From NCBI GenBank assembly GCA_964400875.1, contig CAYNWK010000011.1, forward strand, positions 1-52,726: a stretch of DNA of 52,726 nt, in the 5' to 3' direction. The first letter of the stretch is position 1, and each line of letters opens with the position of its first letter. The notes beneath the pieces are model-generated. The model was not told the DNA's origin, did not search any database, and saw only the letters and a program-made list of their open reading frames with translations. A program made the position numbers and the translations under genes. This document shows positions 33,633 to 41,533 of the stretch, piece by piece. Source of the stretch: CAYNWK01 sp964400875. Its GTDB lineage: Bacteria; Chloroflexota; Anaerolineae; Anaerolineales; UBA4823.

Positions 33633-34895
33633 TCATTTTCTTTCATCCCCCGTGGACCTGATCCATAGTGAAATATTCTTGGGCTGCAGGTTTTCCTCAA
33701 TTACCTGGATCATGGCGCCGCTCAGGCGCTCGATCTCGACCTGGTCCCTGGCGATGGTCGAAAAACGATCGATAGCCCGTTCAGCGTCGTACTTGCGCCG
33801 ATAAAAACGCCGGTCTATAAAATCTTGAATGCGCCGGCGCAAGGGATTAAACAGCGCGGCGATGGCAAGCGTAGAGAGGACGATCGCCAGCTGCGATTGC
33901 TGCTGGAAAAAACCCCGGAATACATTCTGCAATAAGACGATCCCCCCGAAATAAACCAAACCAAGCGCCCCGGTTAAAGTAAGGTAAACCAAAGCCCGAT
34001 TGATCAGCTGATCGATCTCCCATAACCGATAGCGGAAAATGGCGATGCCGATCGCTGCAGGGATGGATAGAAAGGCTAACTGGAGCACCATCTCAATCAA
34101 TTCCGACCGGGCTGCCCCGCCGGGAGAGGCCACCTGGGCTGGAAACAAAAAAGATATGCTGACTTGTTTGAGGACGGTCACTACCATAACGATCGCAACC
34201 CCGAAAACCATCCACTTGGTTTGCTGCTTTTGTATGGGGGTCGAATGAGAGCGGTAGCGAGACCATTGGGCGTAAAAACTGGAACCGAAAACGAGGATTA
34301 CAGACAAGGTGATAAAGATGCTCAACCAACCACGCGGGGCGCCAAAGGCTTGCGGGAAGATCGCCCAGGCGATGCTGAATAGGAAACCGTACAGAGCAGG
34401 ATAGCGAATCCAATCGGGATAAAATTCACCATCCGGGTAAAGCGCAAAGAAGTAGACGATGAGAGGCCAGGCTAACAAGTTGTTGATCAGGAAAGGGATC
34501 GCATAAAACCAGAGTTCGGCCCGCCAAACTTGAAGAAATTCATCGGCCAGCGGGTAAAAACCACTGGAGCCGAAACCTAACAGAAAAACCGCGGCGAACA
34601 AAGCCATCCGATCGTCCGGCATGCGGATGAACAGCAAGACCGCCACAGTGATGAAGCATCCGGACAGGACGGCAATCGTCAAAAAATTAACCCAGAAGTA
34701 GAAGTCTGGTGAAATTCCGGCGGCGTTAATAGCTTGAGACATGCGATCCGAGGGATGGTAAGTCAGGTCCCAGGTGAAATATAAGGTCCATGCCAGCGTC
34801 CACAGGGCATTGACCAGCAGTACGATCCAACCAACACGCAGCCAGCGCATCACTACGCCGGACACAGGCTTTGTGCCCACCGTTTCAGTATTCAA
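33633..34895 (-). CDS. Orphan multi-TM signalling-like protein, paralogue 1 of 4
   Basis: 420 aa with seven to nine hydrophobic segments. It ends with a conserved juxtamembrane block (IDQLINRALVYLTLTGALGLVYFGGIVLLQ, NPLRRRIQDFIDRRFYRRKYDAE) and a short helix (ATIARDQVEIERL...VIEENLQPKNISLWIR). In related sensor proteins this block precedes a GAF and histidine-kinase part; here the gene stops, so no output domain is present. TTG 34895 follows GGAGG by 7 nt and overlaps the previous stop (TTGA), indicating coupling. Lies just upstream of the globin-Rieske gene in the unit driven by box B. Confidence 0.82.
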   Translation of the reverse strand: MNTETVGTKPVSGVVMRWLRVGWIVLLVNALWTLAWTLYFTWDLTYHPSDRMSQAINAAGISPDFYFWVNFLTIAVLSGCFITVAVLLFIRMPDDRMALFAAVFLLGFGSSGFYPLADEFLQVWRAELWFYAIPFLINNLLAWPLIVYFFALYPDGEFYPDWIRYPALYGFLFSIAWAIFPQAFGAPRGWLSIFITLSVILVFGSSFYAQWSRYRSHSTPIQKQQTKWMVFGVAIVMVVTVLKQVSISFLFPAQVASPGGAARSELIEMVLQLAFLSIPAAIGIAIFRYRLWEIDQLINRALVYLTLTGALGLVYFGGIVLLQNVFRGFFQQQSQLAIVLSTLAIAALFNPLRRRIQDFIDRRFYRRKYDAERAIDRFSTIARDQVEIERLSGAMIQVIEENLQPKNISLWIRSTGDERK

Positions 34896-36184
34896 GCATT
34901 ACCCTCCTTCCGGTTTGCAGGAATCCAGATTGAAACGTATTCGGGCTGGAGGGTCTGCTCCACCACCACAGCAAGGGCCCGCCGCAGCTTTTCGATCTCC
35001 ACCTGATCCCGGGTGAGCGCAGCAAATTCACCGATGGCTTTCTCGGCATCGTACTTGCTGCGATAGAAGCGACGGTCGATGAAATCCTGAATGCGCTGGC
35101 GCAGGGGATAGAATAACGCGGCGATGGCCAGGGTAGATAGGACTAAAGCGACCTGGTTATCATCGCCTGTGAACGTCCGGAAGATGTTTTGCAGCACTAA
35201 CACACTGCCAAAGTAAACCAGCGCCAAAGTTCCTGTCAGCGCGCTGTAGATCAAGGTTCGACGGATGATCAGGTCGATGTCCCACAAACGGTAGCGCAAG
35301 ATGGCGACGGATAAAGCGAGCGGCAACGAGAAGATCATCACCGCCAAGAAAGCCATTCCAAATACATTGATATAAAGGCGCGCGGCACCGGGCGGAGGAG
35401 CAAATTCCACCATGACGAGCTGCCAGATAAACGACGCCAGGGCTGTCCCGGCCAGGCCAGCGACAACCCACTTGGTTTGCTGGCGCTGTACCGATCCAGA
35501 TACGCGCCTGAAGCGGTAGATTTGCGCCGCGGAACCAAGAAGCAGTCCAATGACCAGAACCATATTGTAGATTCGAGCGAAACTCATATAGGTGATGACA
35601 TTTGCGAAAAACGCCACCAAAGAGGCAAAAATTGGAAGGACAACGATCAGGAACACAATGGCCATGAAACGTGGAATAAACCGGCCATTGGGAAATAGAA
35701 AAAACACGAGGATCAAAAGAATAAAACCAATGGAGGACAATAAATTATCCACCCCTGAAAATTCTGGGTGGAGTCGGGCTAGCAGCTCATTGGATTCGGT
35801 AAGGAAACTGGCCCCAAACCAGACCAAGCCGATCGATACCAGCAACCCAATCCAGGTGTCCGACTTCCTCCAGAAAATTAAGAATCCAAGGATGACAATC
35901 AGAACGCCAAGGGTCACCTCCAAACCTACCTGATATAAGGCATAGGTATCCGTTGTAAAGCCGATGCGTTCCAAAAAAGGCAGATCGCCCTGGGCGAGCA
36001 CCAGCGGCAGGCAATCCTGCCCGCTGCAGATTGAATGCCGCAGCTCCGCCAGCCGCGCAGGGATGCCAACCGCATAAATACCCAGATATACCAGGGTCAG
36101 GACGATCCAAAGAATGCGAGCCGGGTTGACCCATGAGCCCGGCAGCCTTTTATCCAGGGCAGTCGAATTATCCAAATCAATCAT
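34892..36184 (-). CDS. Orphan multi-TM signalling-like protein, paralogue 2 of 4
   Basis: 430 aa from ATG 36184 (an in-frame TTG one codon upstream is possible). Predicted helices include WIVLTLVYLGIYAVGI near the N-terminus and a long hydrophobic core. The C-terminal block DIDLIIRRTLIYSALTGTLALVYFGSVLVLQN...NPLRQ-type/RIQDFIDRRFYRSKYDAEKAI...LQPEYVSIWIP is the same as in the three paralogues. An N-terminal extracytoplasmic loop (RLAELRHSICSGQDCLPL) has two Cys that could form a disulfide or bind a ligand. No kinase domain. Confidence 0.82.
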   Translation of the reverse strand: MIDLDNSTALDKRLPGSWVNPARILWIVLTLVYLGIYAVGIPARLAELRHSICSGQDCLPLVLAQGDLPFLERIGFTTDTYALYQVGLEVTLGVLIVILGFLIFWRKSDTWIGLLVSIGLVWFGASFLTESNELLARLHPEFSGVDNLLSSIGFILLILVFFLFPNGRFIPRFMAIVFLIVVLPIFASLVAFFANVITYMSFARIYNMVLVIGLLLGSAAQIYRFRRVSGSVQRQQTKWVVAGLAGTALASFIWQLVMVEFAPPPGAARLYINVFGMAFLAVMIFSLPLALSVAILRYRLWDIDLIIRRTLIYSALTGTLALVYFGSVLVLQNIFRTFTGDDNQVALVLSTLAIAALFYPLRQRIQDFIDRRFYRSKYDAEKAIGEFAALTRDQVEIEKLRRALAVVVEQTLQPEYVSIWIPANRKEGNA

Positions 36185-36212
36185 CAAAACAAAAATACCT
36201 TTCGCGTAGAAG

Positions 36213-36241
36213 CGCTGTCAGGAAGTTTATACCGGACAGCG
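36213..36241. other. Small hairpin between the micro-ORF and paralogue 2
   Basis: A perfect 7-bp inverted repeat (arms 36213-36219 and 36235-36241, loop 15 nt) without a T run. It may modulate the ratio of the 41-residue peptide to the downstream genes; no more can be said. Confidence 0.3.
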
Positions 36242-36284
36242 AAATAGTGTCAGTTCAGGCGATTCGTTCCTTCGGCGATCCGAC

Positions 36285-36410
36285 TCAGCGGATTCTGGTT
36301 CGCAATATCTGATAGACGATCACCGCTCCGACGACTACTGCGATCCCCAATGCGACATAGGTGAGCAAGACCTGGAAACCTAAGATATAAGAAACGAGAT
36401 TCTCTATCAT
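36285..36410 (-). CDS. 41-residue single-pass membrane peptide
   Basis: A short ORF with ATG 36410 and TGA at 36285, preceded by AGGAG at 9 nt within GGAGAGGAG. The peptide starts MIENLVSYILGF, has one long hydrophobic helix (about residues 8-36, rich in Val/Ile/Ala with GIAVVVGAVIVY) and ends in a basic tail (ILRTRIR), so the C-terminus should be cytoplasmic. It is the first ORF behind promoter box B, which speaks for real expression. Small hydrophobic peptides of this kind often bind and regulate or stabilise a membrane partner, for example the multi-TM proteins next door (inference). Confidence 0.65.
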   Translation of the reverse strand: MIENLVSYILGFQVLLTYVALGIAVVVGAVIVYQILRTRIR

Positions 36411-36487
36411 CGTATAATTCTCCTCTCCGGTCTGAGAAGCTGGAGCGCCGGATATTGTTGACTACTTTGAGTTAGTTTCTCCTCTTA

Positions 36488-36532
36488 AGTATAACCAGGA
36501 AACGTCCGCAAAACGCTACGAAAAGCGTTACG
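36488..36532 (-). promoter_or_regulatory. Compound direct-repeat promoter, box B
   Basis: Minus strand: CGTAACG (36526-36532), CGTAGCG (36514-36520), GCGGACG (36503-36509), then -10 TATACT (36488-36493). Steps 12, 11 and 15 bp are identical to boxes A and C. It begins 18 nt after the stop codon of paralogue 3 and drives the 41-residue peptide and probably everything down to the flavin reductase. Confidence 0.8.
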
Positions 36533-36549
36533 AAATCCAATCTCCACTG

Positions 36550-37812
36550 TTAATTTCCTTCTTCGAACGGCTTTTTGGCTGAATCTTGCTCAACCTCGAC
36601 CAGCCAGAGACTCAACGAATCCGGCTGCAAGTTCTCGCGAATTACTTCCAGCAGAGCGCTGCTCAAAACATGCAATTCCACCTCGTCCCGGGCGGTTTTA
36701 GCGAAGGATGCCAGCGCCTGCGCAGAATTATACTTTTGGCGGAAGAAACGCCGGTCGATAAAATCCTGAACACGAGCCCGCAGGGGATTGAAGAGCGCGG
36801 CGATCGCCAGCGTTGAGAGGACGACGCTGAGTGGGGAATCCCGCCGGGTAAAAGCGTAAAAGAGCCCTTGAAATACCACGACGCTTCCAAAATAAACCAG
36901 GATTAACAGCCCAGTCAGTACAGAGTAAACCAGCGTCCGGCGGATCAGCAGGTCGATGTCGAACAGGCGCGATCGAAGGATGGCAATCGTCAGCGAGATC
37001 GGCAGGATGTTGAGAGACAACCACCAAGAGGTACTGGCCAGCGGCGCCCACCATGGGTAGGATCCCTGCTGGGTTAGATTTTGAACCATGGTATAGGGAA
37101 CAGTAGATAACACCAAGTATCCCACCCACAACATGAGCCCAGCCAAGACCCAGCGAGTCTGCACCCGTTGATTGGTGTTGGAAACAAACCGATACCGATA
37201 AACCTGAGCGTAAAAGGCAGCTACCAGGATGACGAATAACCCTACAACTAACAATAAGGCATCCCACCGGGTGGTCGACAACAGTTCCTGATCCGGATTA
37301 ATCAAGACCCACACATTAACAGGGACGGATACGAGTACCAACCACCGGCTCCAGTGAGGGACAAAATGTCCGGTTGGGAATACACACAGCAGATAGATTG
37401 TTGGCGTGGTCAAAAGAATGGTTTGAAAGATGATGGCCAACGAATTCGTAAGCCCCCTGGCATAGAGAGCAGCTTCCAGGGGCCCACCCATCACGACGCC
37501 GTAGAGCAAGAGATAAAAACTGACAAACACTGCCATGTTATCCTGACGTTTGCGGAGGAACAATATACTTGCAAGGATGATCGATAGCACGGCGCATAGC
37601 AGCGAAGCAGCGACAGAAAGCACCTTAAGCAGACCAAAGACATGCTGCGGCGCCAAAAAGCCTGCGGAGTTATAAATTCCCCAACCTCGCAGATATCCGG
37701 GTAATCCGGCAGCGATGATAAGCAAATCGATCAGGACCAAGCCGATCCAGGCGATGGTAATTACCCGCCGCTTTGGCGGCGATTCGGGAAAGGCAATGTC
37801 CTCTGTGCTCAC
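36550..37812 (-). CDS. Orphan multi-TM signalling-like protein, paralogue 3 of 4
   Basis: 420 aa from GTG 37812, which overlaps the stop of paralogue 4 (GTGA) with GGAG 7 nt upstream. Hydrophobic helices run from about residue 20 to 320. The shared C-terminal block is DIDLLIRRTLVYSVLTGLLILVYFGSVVVFQ...NPLRARVQDFIDRRFFRQKYNSAQALASFAKTARDEVELHVL...LQPDSLSLWLV. No GAF, kinase or cyclase domain follows. Last gene of the unit that starts at box C. Confidence 0.82.
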   Translation of the reverse strand: MSTEDIAFPESPPKRRVITIAWIGLVLIDLLIIAAGLPGYLRGWGIYNSAGFLAPQHVFGLLKVLSVAASLLCAVLSIILASILFLRKRQDNMAVFVSFYLLLYGVVMGGPLEAALYARGLTNSLAIIFQTILLTTPTIYLLCVFPTGHFVPHWSRWLVLVSVPVNVWVLINPDQELLSTTRWDALLLVVGLFVILVAAFYAQVYRYRFVSNTNQRVQTRWVLAGLMLWVGYLVLSTVPYTMVQNLTQQGSYPWWAPLASTSWWLSLNILPISLTIAILRSRLFDIDLLIRRTLVYSVLTGLLILVYFGSVVVFQGLFYAFTRRDSPLSVVLSTLAIAALFNPLRARVQDFIDRRFFRQKYNSAQALASFAKTARDEVELHVLSSALLEVIRENLQPDSLSLWLVEVEQDSAKKPFEEGN

Positions 37813-39275
37813 GCCGCATCTCCTGGGTAGATCACTTCCGAAGTTGAGGGGTTCTCATGGATTGGCCGAAGCCACAAACCAACGTGCTCCGGTTGAACGC
37901 TTGCATGGACGACAGCTAACAAAGCAGCGGAGAGATCGTCTAACTCGACCTTATCGCGGGCAGTCCGAGCAAAGGCAGCTAACAACTTTTCTGCGTCATA
38001 TTTGCGACGGTAAAAACGGCTGTCGATGAACGACTGCACCCGGCTGCGCAATGGGTTGAACAAAGCTGCAATGCCCAAAGTCGAAAAGACGATGGCCAAT
38101 TGGGTCTCTTGCCCGGTGAACAATTGATATACACTCTGTAAAATTAACACGCTCCCAAAGTAAATTACTGCCAAGGTGATGCTGAGCAAGGAATATACAA
38201 GCGTGCGGTTTATCAATGCGTCGATATCGAACAATCGCTCCCGCAGGATCGAGATGGCGAATGTCGTTGGGATGGCGCACCACAACAAGCCGATCAACTG
38301 ATTACCGGTATTCTGCGGCGCGCCAGTGGCCGCAATAAAGATTTCCAACCCGAGCCAGGGGATATTCGCCGCCATTGCCCCCCAAACCAGCCAGCGCAGC
38401 TGGCGGAGCTCTTTGGGATTTTCGCTTTGGCGATAACGCAGCATCATGACGATCATCGAAGCCGAAAAATAGACCAGGGTCATCCAGACGGTGCTGCGCA
38501 TTAAATACGTAAATCTCTCAGTGGTCCCATCAATTCGCACCAAGCCAACCACACCGGCAAGAAAATATAGCACCCAAACCTCGCCATAGATAAGGGCCCA
38601 GTGCCAGACCTTCGTCGGAAAGCTCCATTTTCGGTCGGGGAACACCAAGGCAAAATGGAGCAAGCCGCTCATTGTCAAGCCGTATACGATTACGCTTCCC
38701 CAAATCCAAAGCCAAAAGATCGCCGGGTTCAGCAGATCGCTGGTCCGCAAGCCCAAGAAGAAAATCAACCCGGTGGTAAACACAGCAGTGCTGAGCAGAA
38801 AAAAAGAACGAGCGATCGCCAACTGCGGGCGTCGCAGGAACACCAAGATACCGATGAGTTCGAGATAAAAGAGGAAGAAATTACTGCTCCAGTTCCTGCT
38901 CAGCAGCGCTCCAATCGGCGTCCGCTCAAGCTGTACCGTCATTTCGCTGATTTGGCCATCCCGCCAAACCCGATACTGGAGGACATCTCTCTTCTCAAAT
39001 CGATTAGTAAGACCGGAAATGGACGGCAGACGCCTTAGAATTTCATCGATCGGTCGATCCTCGATCGCCAACAGCACGTCGCCGCTTCGCAAATTCGAGT
39101 TGGCAGGCATGAGCGACGCCACCAACAACCCGGTGGATACGGTTGGAGCGCGGTCGAACTGGATCAACGACCCATCCCCAGGCGCGAAGAGTTGCCAGCC
39201 CAGGTAAACCAGACTGGTAGCGGCCAAACAGGCAGCGCCCAGGAGGGTCCGGATGGATTTGATCGAAGTAAACAC
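37809..39275 (-). CDS. PDZ-containing orphan multi-TM protein, paralogue 4 of 4
   Basis: 488 aa from GTG 39275, the longest of the four. After one N-terminal helix (TLLGAACLAATSLVYLGW) there is an extracytoplasmic PDZ-like domain at about residues 45-120 (VSTGLLVASLMPANSNLRSGDVLLAIEDRPI...YRVWRDGQISEMTVQLER). Several helices follow, then the shared block FDIDALINRTLVYSLLSITLAVIYFGSVLILQ...RSRVQSFIDSRFYRRKYDAEKLL...VQPEHVGLWLRP. The PDZ could sense peptide ends or misfolded envelope proteins. No output domain. Confidence 0.82.
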   Translation of the reverse strand: MFTSIKSIRTLLGAACLAATSLVYLGWQLFAPGDGSLIQFDRAPTVSTGLLVASLMPANSNLRSGDVLLAIEDRPIDEILRRLPSISGLTNRFEKRDVLQYRVWRDGQISEMTVQLERTPIGALLSRNWSSNFFLFYLELIGILVFLRRPQLAIARSFFLLSTAVFTTGLIFFLGLRTSDLLNPAIFWLWIWGSVIVYGLTMSGLLHFALVFPDRKWSFPTKVWHWALIYGEVWVLYFLAGVVGLVRIDGTTERFTYLMRSTVWMTLVYFSASMIVMMLRYRQSENPKELRQLRWLVWGAMAANIPWLGLEIFIAATGAPQNTGNQLIGLLWCAIPTTFAISILRERLFDIDALINRTLVYSLLSITLAVIYFGSVLILQSVYQLFTGQETQLAIVFSTLGIAALFNPLRSRVQSFIDSRFYRRKYDAEKLLAAFARTARDKVELDDLSAALLAVVHASVQPEHVGLWLRPIHENPSTSEVIYPGDAA

Positions 39276-39299
39276 CGGAAGACGTTTACATTGTTTGGG

Positions 39300-39767
39300 T
39301 TAGCTCTCTTCCCGACTCAGTATAACACTCAAGCAGATCCCAAAAAGGAGGTGAGCAATCGCAAAATGCGTCGCCGGGATCTCACTCAATGCCGAGTTGG
39401 TCCCCGGAATGAGGATGGTGCGCGCCAAGGCATACAATACCAGGCCATAAACCAGGCCCAAGAAACTGGCGGTCCTTACAGACATTCCGTCTCGCCAGCG
39501 AGCGAGCATATAGAAGCCCAAACCAAAAGCTGCGCCGTAGACCGCTGAGACGGCGAGATGGAAAAGCCCGCCAATCAGTGGGGAATCACCTTCGTTCAAT
39601 GCGAAACGCATTAAGGATTGAACCGGGCTGGCTCCCTGGAACAAACCGACCAACAAGAGATAGCCGGCCATTACGACACCGGCGATGATCCCGGCAAACA
39701 AACCATCGATGATCCGGTCGCTGGCTTTAGGGATGTAATTCACGCTCGTGCGGTTGATCTCGGTCAA
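39300..39767 (-). CDS. Small four-helix membrane protein, unknown
   Basis: 155 aa starting at TTG 39767, chosen because AAGGAGGAG lies 5-7 nt upstream; a longer reading to 39833 runs through a hairpin region and is not membrane-like. Four hydrophobic segments start at about residues 22, 63, 96 and 132. His residues in LFHLAVSAVYG and THFAIAHLLFG are spaced as in small haem- or metal-binding membrane proteins, but no family is recognised. Part of the unit from box C, between cytochrome c and paralogue 4. Confidence 0.72.
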   Translation of the reverse strand: MTEINRTSVNYIPKASDRIIDGLFAGIIAGVVMAGYLLLVGLFQGASPVQSLMRFALNEGDSPLIGGLFHLAVSAVYGAAFGLGFYMLARWRDGMSVRTASFLGLVYGLVLYALARTILIPGTNSALSEIPATHFAIAHLLFGICLSVILSREES

Positions 39768-39790
39768 GGAACTCCTCCTTCCTGTCGGAC

Positions 39791-39823
39791 CTCCGCAGGC
39801 CGCCTGTTTCGCAACCTGCGGAG
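39791..39823 (-). other. Intra-operon hairpin after the cytochrome c gene
   Basis: A perfect 9-bp GC-rich inverted repeat (arms 39791-39799 and 39815-39823, 15-nt loop) between the cytochrome c stop and the next start. No T run follows on the minus strand, so it is likelier an mRNA-processing or stability element than a terminator. Confidence 0.4.
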
Positions 39824-39859
39824 ATCCTCTCACAGTTTCAAAACCCGGTAGTCAACTAG

Positions 39860-40756
39860 CTACTGAGGCGCCATTTCCAAAGCCGGCAGTGAATGCAGAT
39901 ACATCCACAGGGCTTGAAGGTCGTCATCAGTCATGCCAGAGTAGAGCTGCCAGGGCATGGCTTCGTTCAAGTTCGACCCGCTGGGCTTGACGCCGGTCTT
40001 GATCGCTTTCAAGAAGTCCTCTGCCGACCAGCCGATCAATTCACCGCCCGGGGTAAGGTTGGGGGCGAATGGTTCACCGGGTCCAGCAGTGCCTCCATTG
40101 AGGTCGGGTCCGTGACAGTCCCTGCAGGTAGCCAGATACGACAAATATTCCCCGTAGGCTGCATTTACCCCAGGGGTCACCTCTGCAGGTTGCAGGTTTT
40201 CTTGCTCGATAATTTCCGCCGGAGTCTTTCCAAGCGCGCCGAGCGCGAACAGCAGCTTAGCCGGGAAGGTGAATTGGGGTTCCGGAGATTCACGGTCCAC
40301 GGGGGGCACAGTCTTCAGATAGGCGATCACCGCTCCCAAATCCTCATCGGTCATGTGGGCAAAGTTCTGGGAAGGCATGATCATCACAGTCTTTCCGTCC
40401 GGACTTACACCGTGACGCAAGGTACGCACCCAATCCTCATCGTTATATGCACGCCCCACGCCGCCCTGCCCGGTAGTCAGGTTCTTCGAATAGACTTGCC
40501 CGATCATCGGATCGTTCAAGAAAAATTCACCGCCGAGGTCGCTGGTATGGCAGCCCGTACACGGGCTGACGTTCTCAACCAGGTATTTGCCGCGTGCCAA
40601 CGCGGCGGCGTCATCAGGGATAGGTATCTGTTCGACTTGAACGGGGTAGTTCTTGTTGAGCCGGTAGGTGCTCAGCCCATAAAGAACCAAGACTGCGAGG
40701 ACGAGCAGGCCGATTAGGCCGCCCAAGACAATCCCGATCCACTTCAAGATTTTCAT
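39860..40756 (-). CDS. Membrane-anchored dihaem cytochrome c
   Basis: 298 aa. An N-terminal uncleaved anchor (about residues 7-30) is followed by two cytochrome c domains: CTGCH at 66-70 and CRDCH near residue 220. Each has a Met-containing C-terminal segment (VMIMPSQNFAHMTDEDLGAVIAYL and LNEAMPWQLYSGMTDDDLQALWMYL) typical of class I cytochromes with Met as the axial ligand. It should transfer electrons outside the cytoplasmic membrane. GGAG is 11 nt before the ATG. It follows the CopD/DUF2269-like gene by 34 nt. Confidence 0.92.
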   Translation of the reverse strand: MKILKWIGIVLGGLIGLLVLAVLVLYGLSTYRLNKNYPVQVEQIPIPDDAAALARGKYLVENVSPCTGCHTSDLGGEFFLNDPMIGQVYSKNLTTGQGGVGRAYNDEDWVRTLRHGVSPDGKTVMIMPSQNFAHMTDEDLGAVIAYLKTVPPVDRESPEPQFTFPAKLLFALGALGKTPAEIIEQENLQPAEVTPGVNAAYGEYLSYLATCRDCHGPDLNGGTAGPGEPFAPNLTPGGELIGWSAEDFLKAIKTGVKPSGSNLNEAMPWQLYSGMTDDDLQALWMYLHSLPALEMAPQ

Positions 40757-40790
40757 ATTGCTGAGATCTCCTCATATTTTCTACGATGGT

Positions 40791-41312
40791 TTAGAAGAAG
40801 ACGTATTCGGCTGCAGACATGCCCACCAGGGCGAGCGCCAGCAGCAAGGCCGTGATTGAACCCCACGTAGTTTGTCTTTCCTGGAGCATCTGCAGTTCAG
40901 CGAGCTTGTCCGGGCTTGGCGGTCCACCAGCAGCGGAAATTTCTTTGCCCAGTGCAGACATGCGCATCCCGGTGCGGCCTACCACCAGGGCGCCGATCAA
41001 CCAGGCAGTTAGCCCGGCGACCGCGCCAACCGTCAGAACCAGGCCGCGACCGGTGACCAGCCAACCGACCTGGAATCCGTTGGAGACCTGGATGTAGAGC
41101 AGGATGCCAGAGAGCGCTGTCAAGGTAGCTGCTAAACCCATCAGCATCGACATGCGCGCCGGACCGAGCAAATTCTGCATGACTTTGCCGCCTTCCGGGC
41201 CTGAGGCTTTGACAGCGGGAGTCAGCAGGCCAATCAAGAAGAAAGTTCCGCCCGCCCAAAACACGCCTCCAAAAATGTGGAACAACCTGAGTACGACGAT
41301 GTAAAGATCCAA
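40791..41312 (-). CDS. Four-helix membrane protein, CopD/DUF2269-like
   Basis: 173 aa from TTG 41312 with GGAGG 5 nt upstream. Four hydrophobic segments; the first contains RLFHIFGGVFWAGGTFFLIGLL, the FHxxxxxxWxG pattern found in DUF2269 and CopD-like proteins, where the His may bind haem or copper. First gene behind box C and directly before the cytochrome c gene, so the two may form a small membrane redox pair (inference). Confidence 0.75.
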   Translation of the reverse strand: MDLYIVVLRLFHIFGGVFWAGGTFFLIGLLTPAVKASGPEGGKVMQNLLGPARMSMLMGLAATLTALSGILLYIQVSNGFQVGWLVTGRGLVLTVGAVAGLTAWLIGALVVGRTGMRMSALGKEISAAGGPPSPDKLAELQMLQERQTTWGSITALLLALALVGMSAAEYVFF

Positions 41313-41379
41313 ATCAACCTCCTCGTTGAAATTGTTCGGGGATTGCTCCCCAGCGAATGTTTCCCCTCGGTATATACCA

Positions 41380-41424
41380 AGTGTAGTCCGCGAGCGTCCG
41401 CTAATCGTTACGAAAACCGTTACG
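41380..41424 (-). promoter_or_regulatory. Compound direct-repeat promoter, box C
   Basis: Minus strand: CGTAACG (41418-41424), CGTAACG (41406-41412), GCGGACG (41395-41401), then -10 TACACT (41380-41385). Steps are 12, 11 and 15 bp as in A and B. It drives the unit beginning at TTG 41312 and lies about 110 nt upstream of the divergent SARP-type activator gene, so it may also affect that gene. A possible plus-strand -10 for the activator (TAAAAT, 41491-41496) has no clear -35. Confidence 0.8.
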
Positions 41425-41533
41425 AGAGGTTAAACTGGAAGGCTAGCTCGTAATGGACGTGTGGTAGAAGCCTCGTTCACACATCTGGAGTAAAATACTG
41501 GCGGATCAAATCGTTGATGGAGGGGAACTACTC

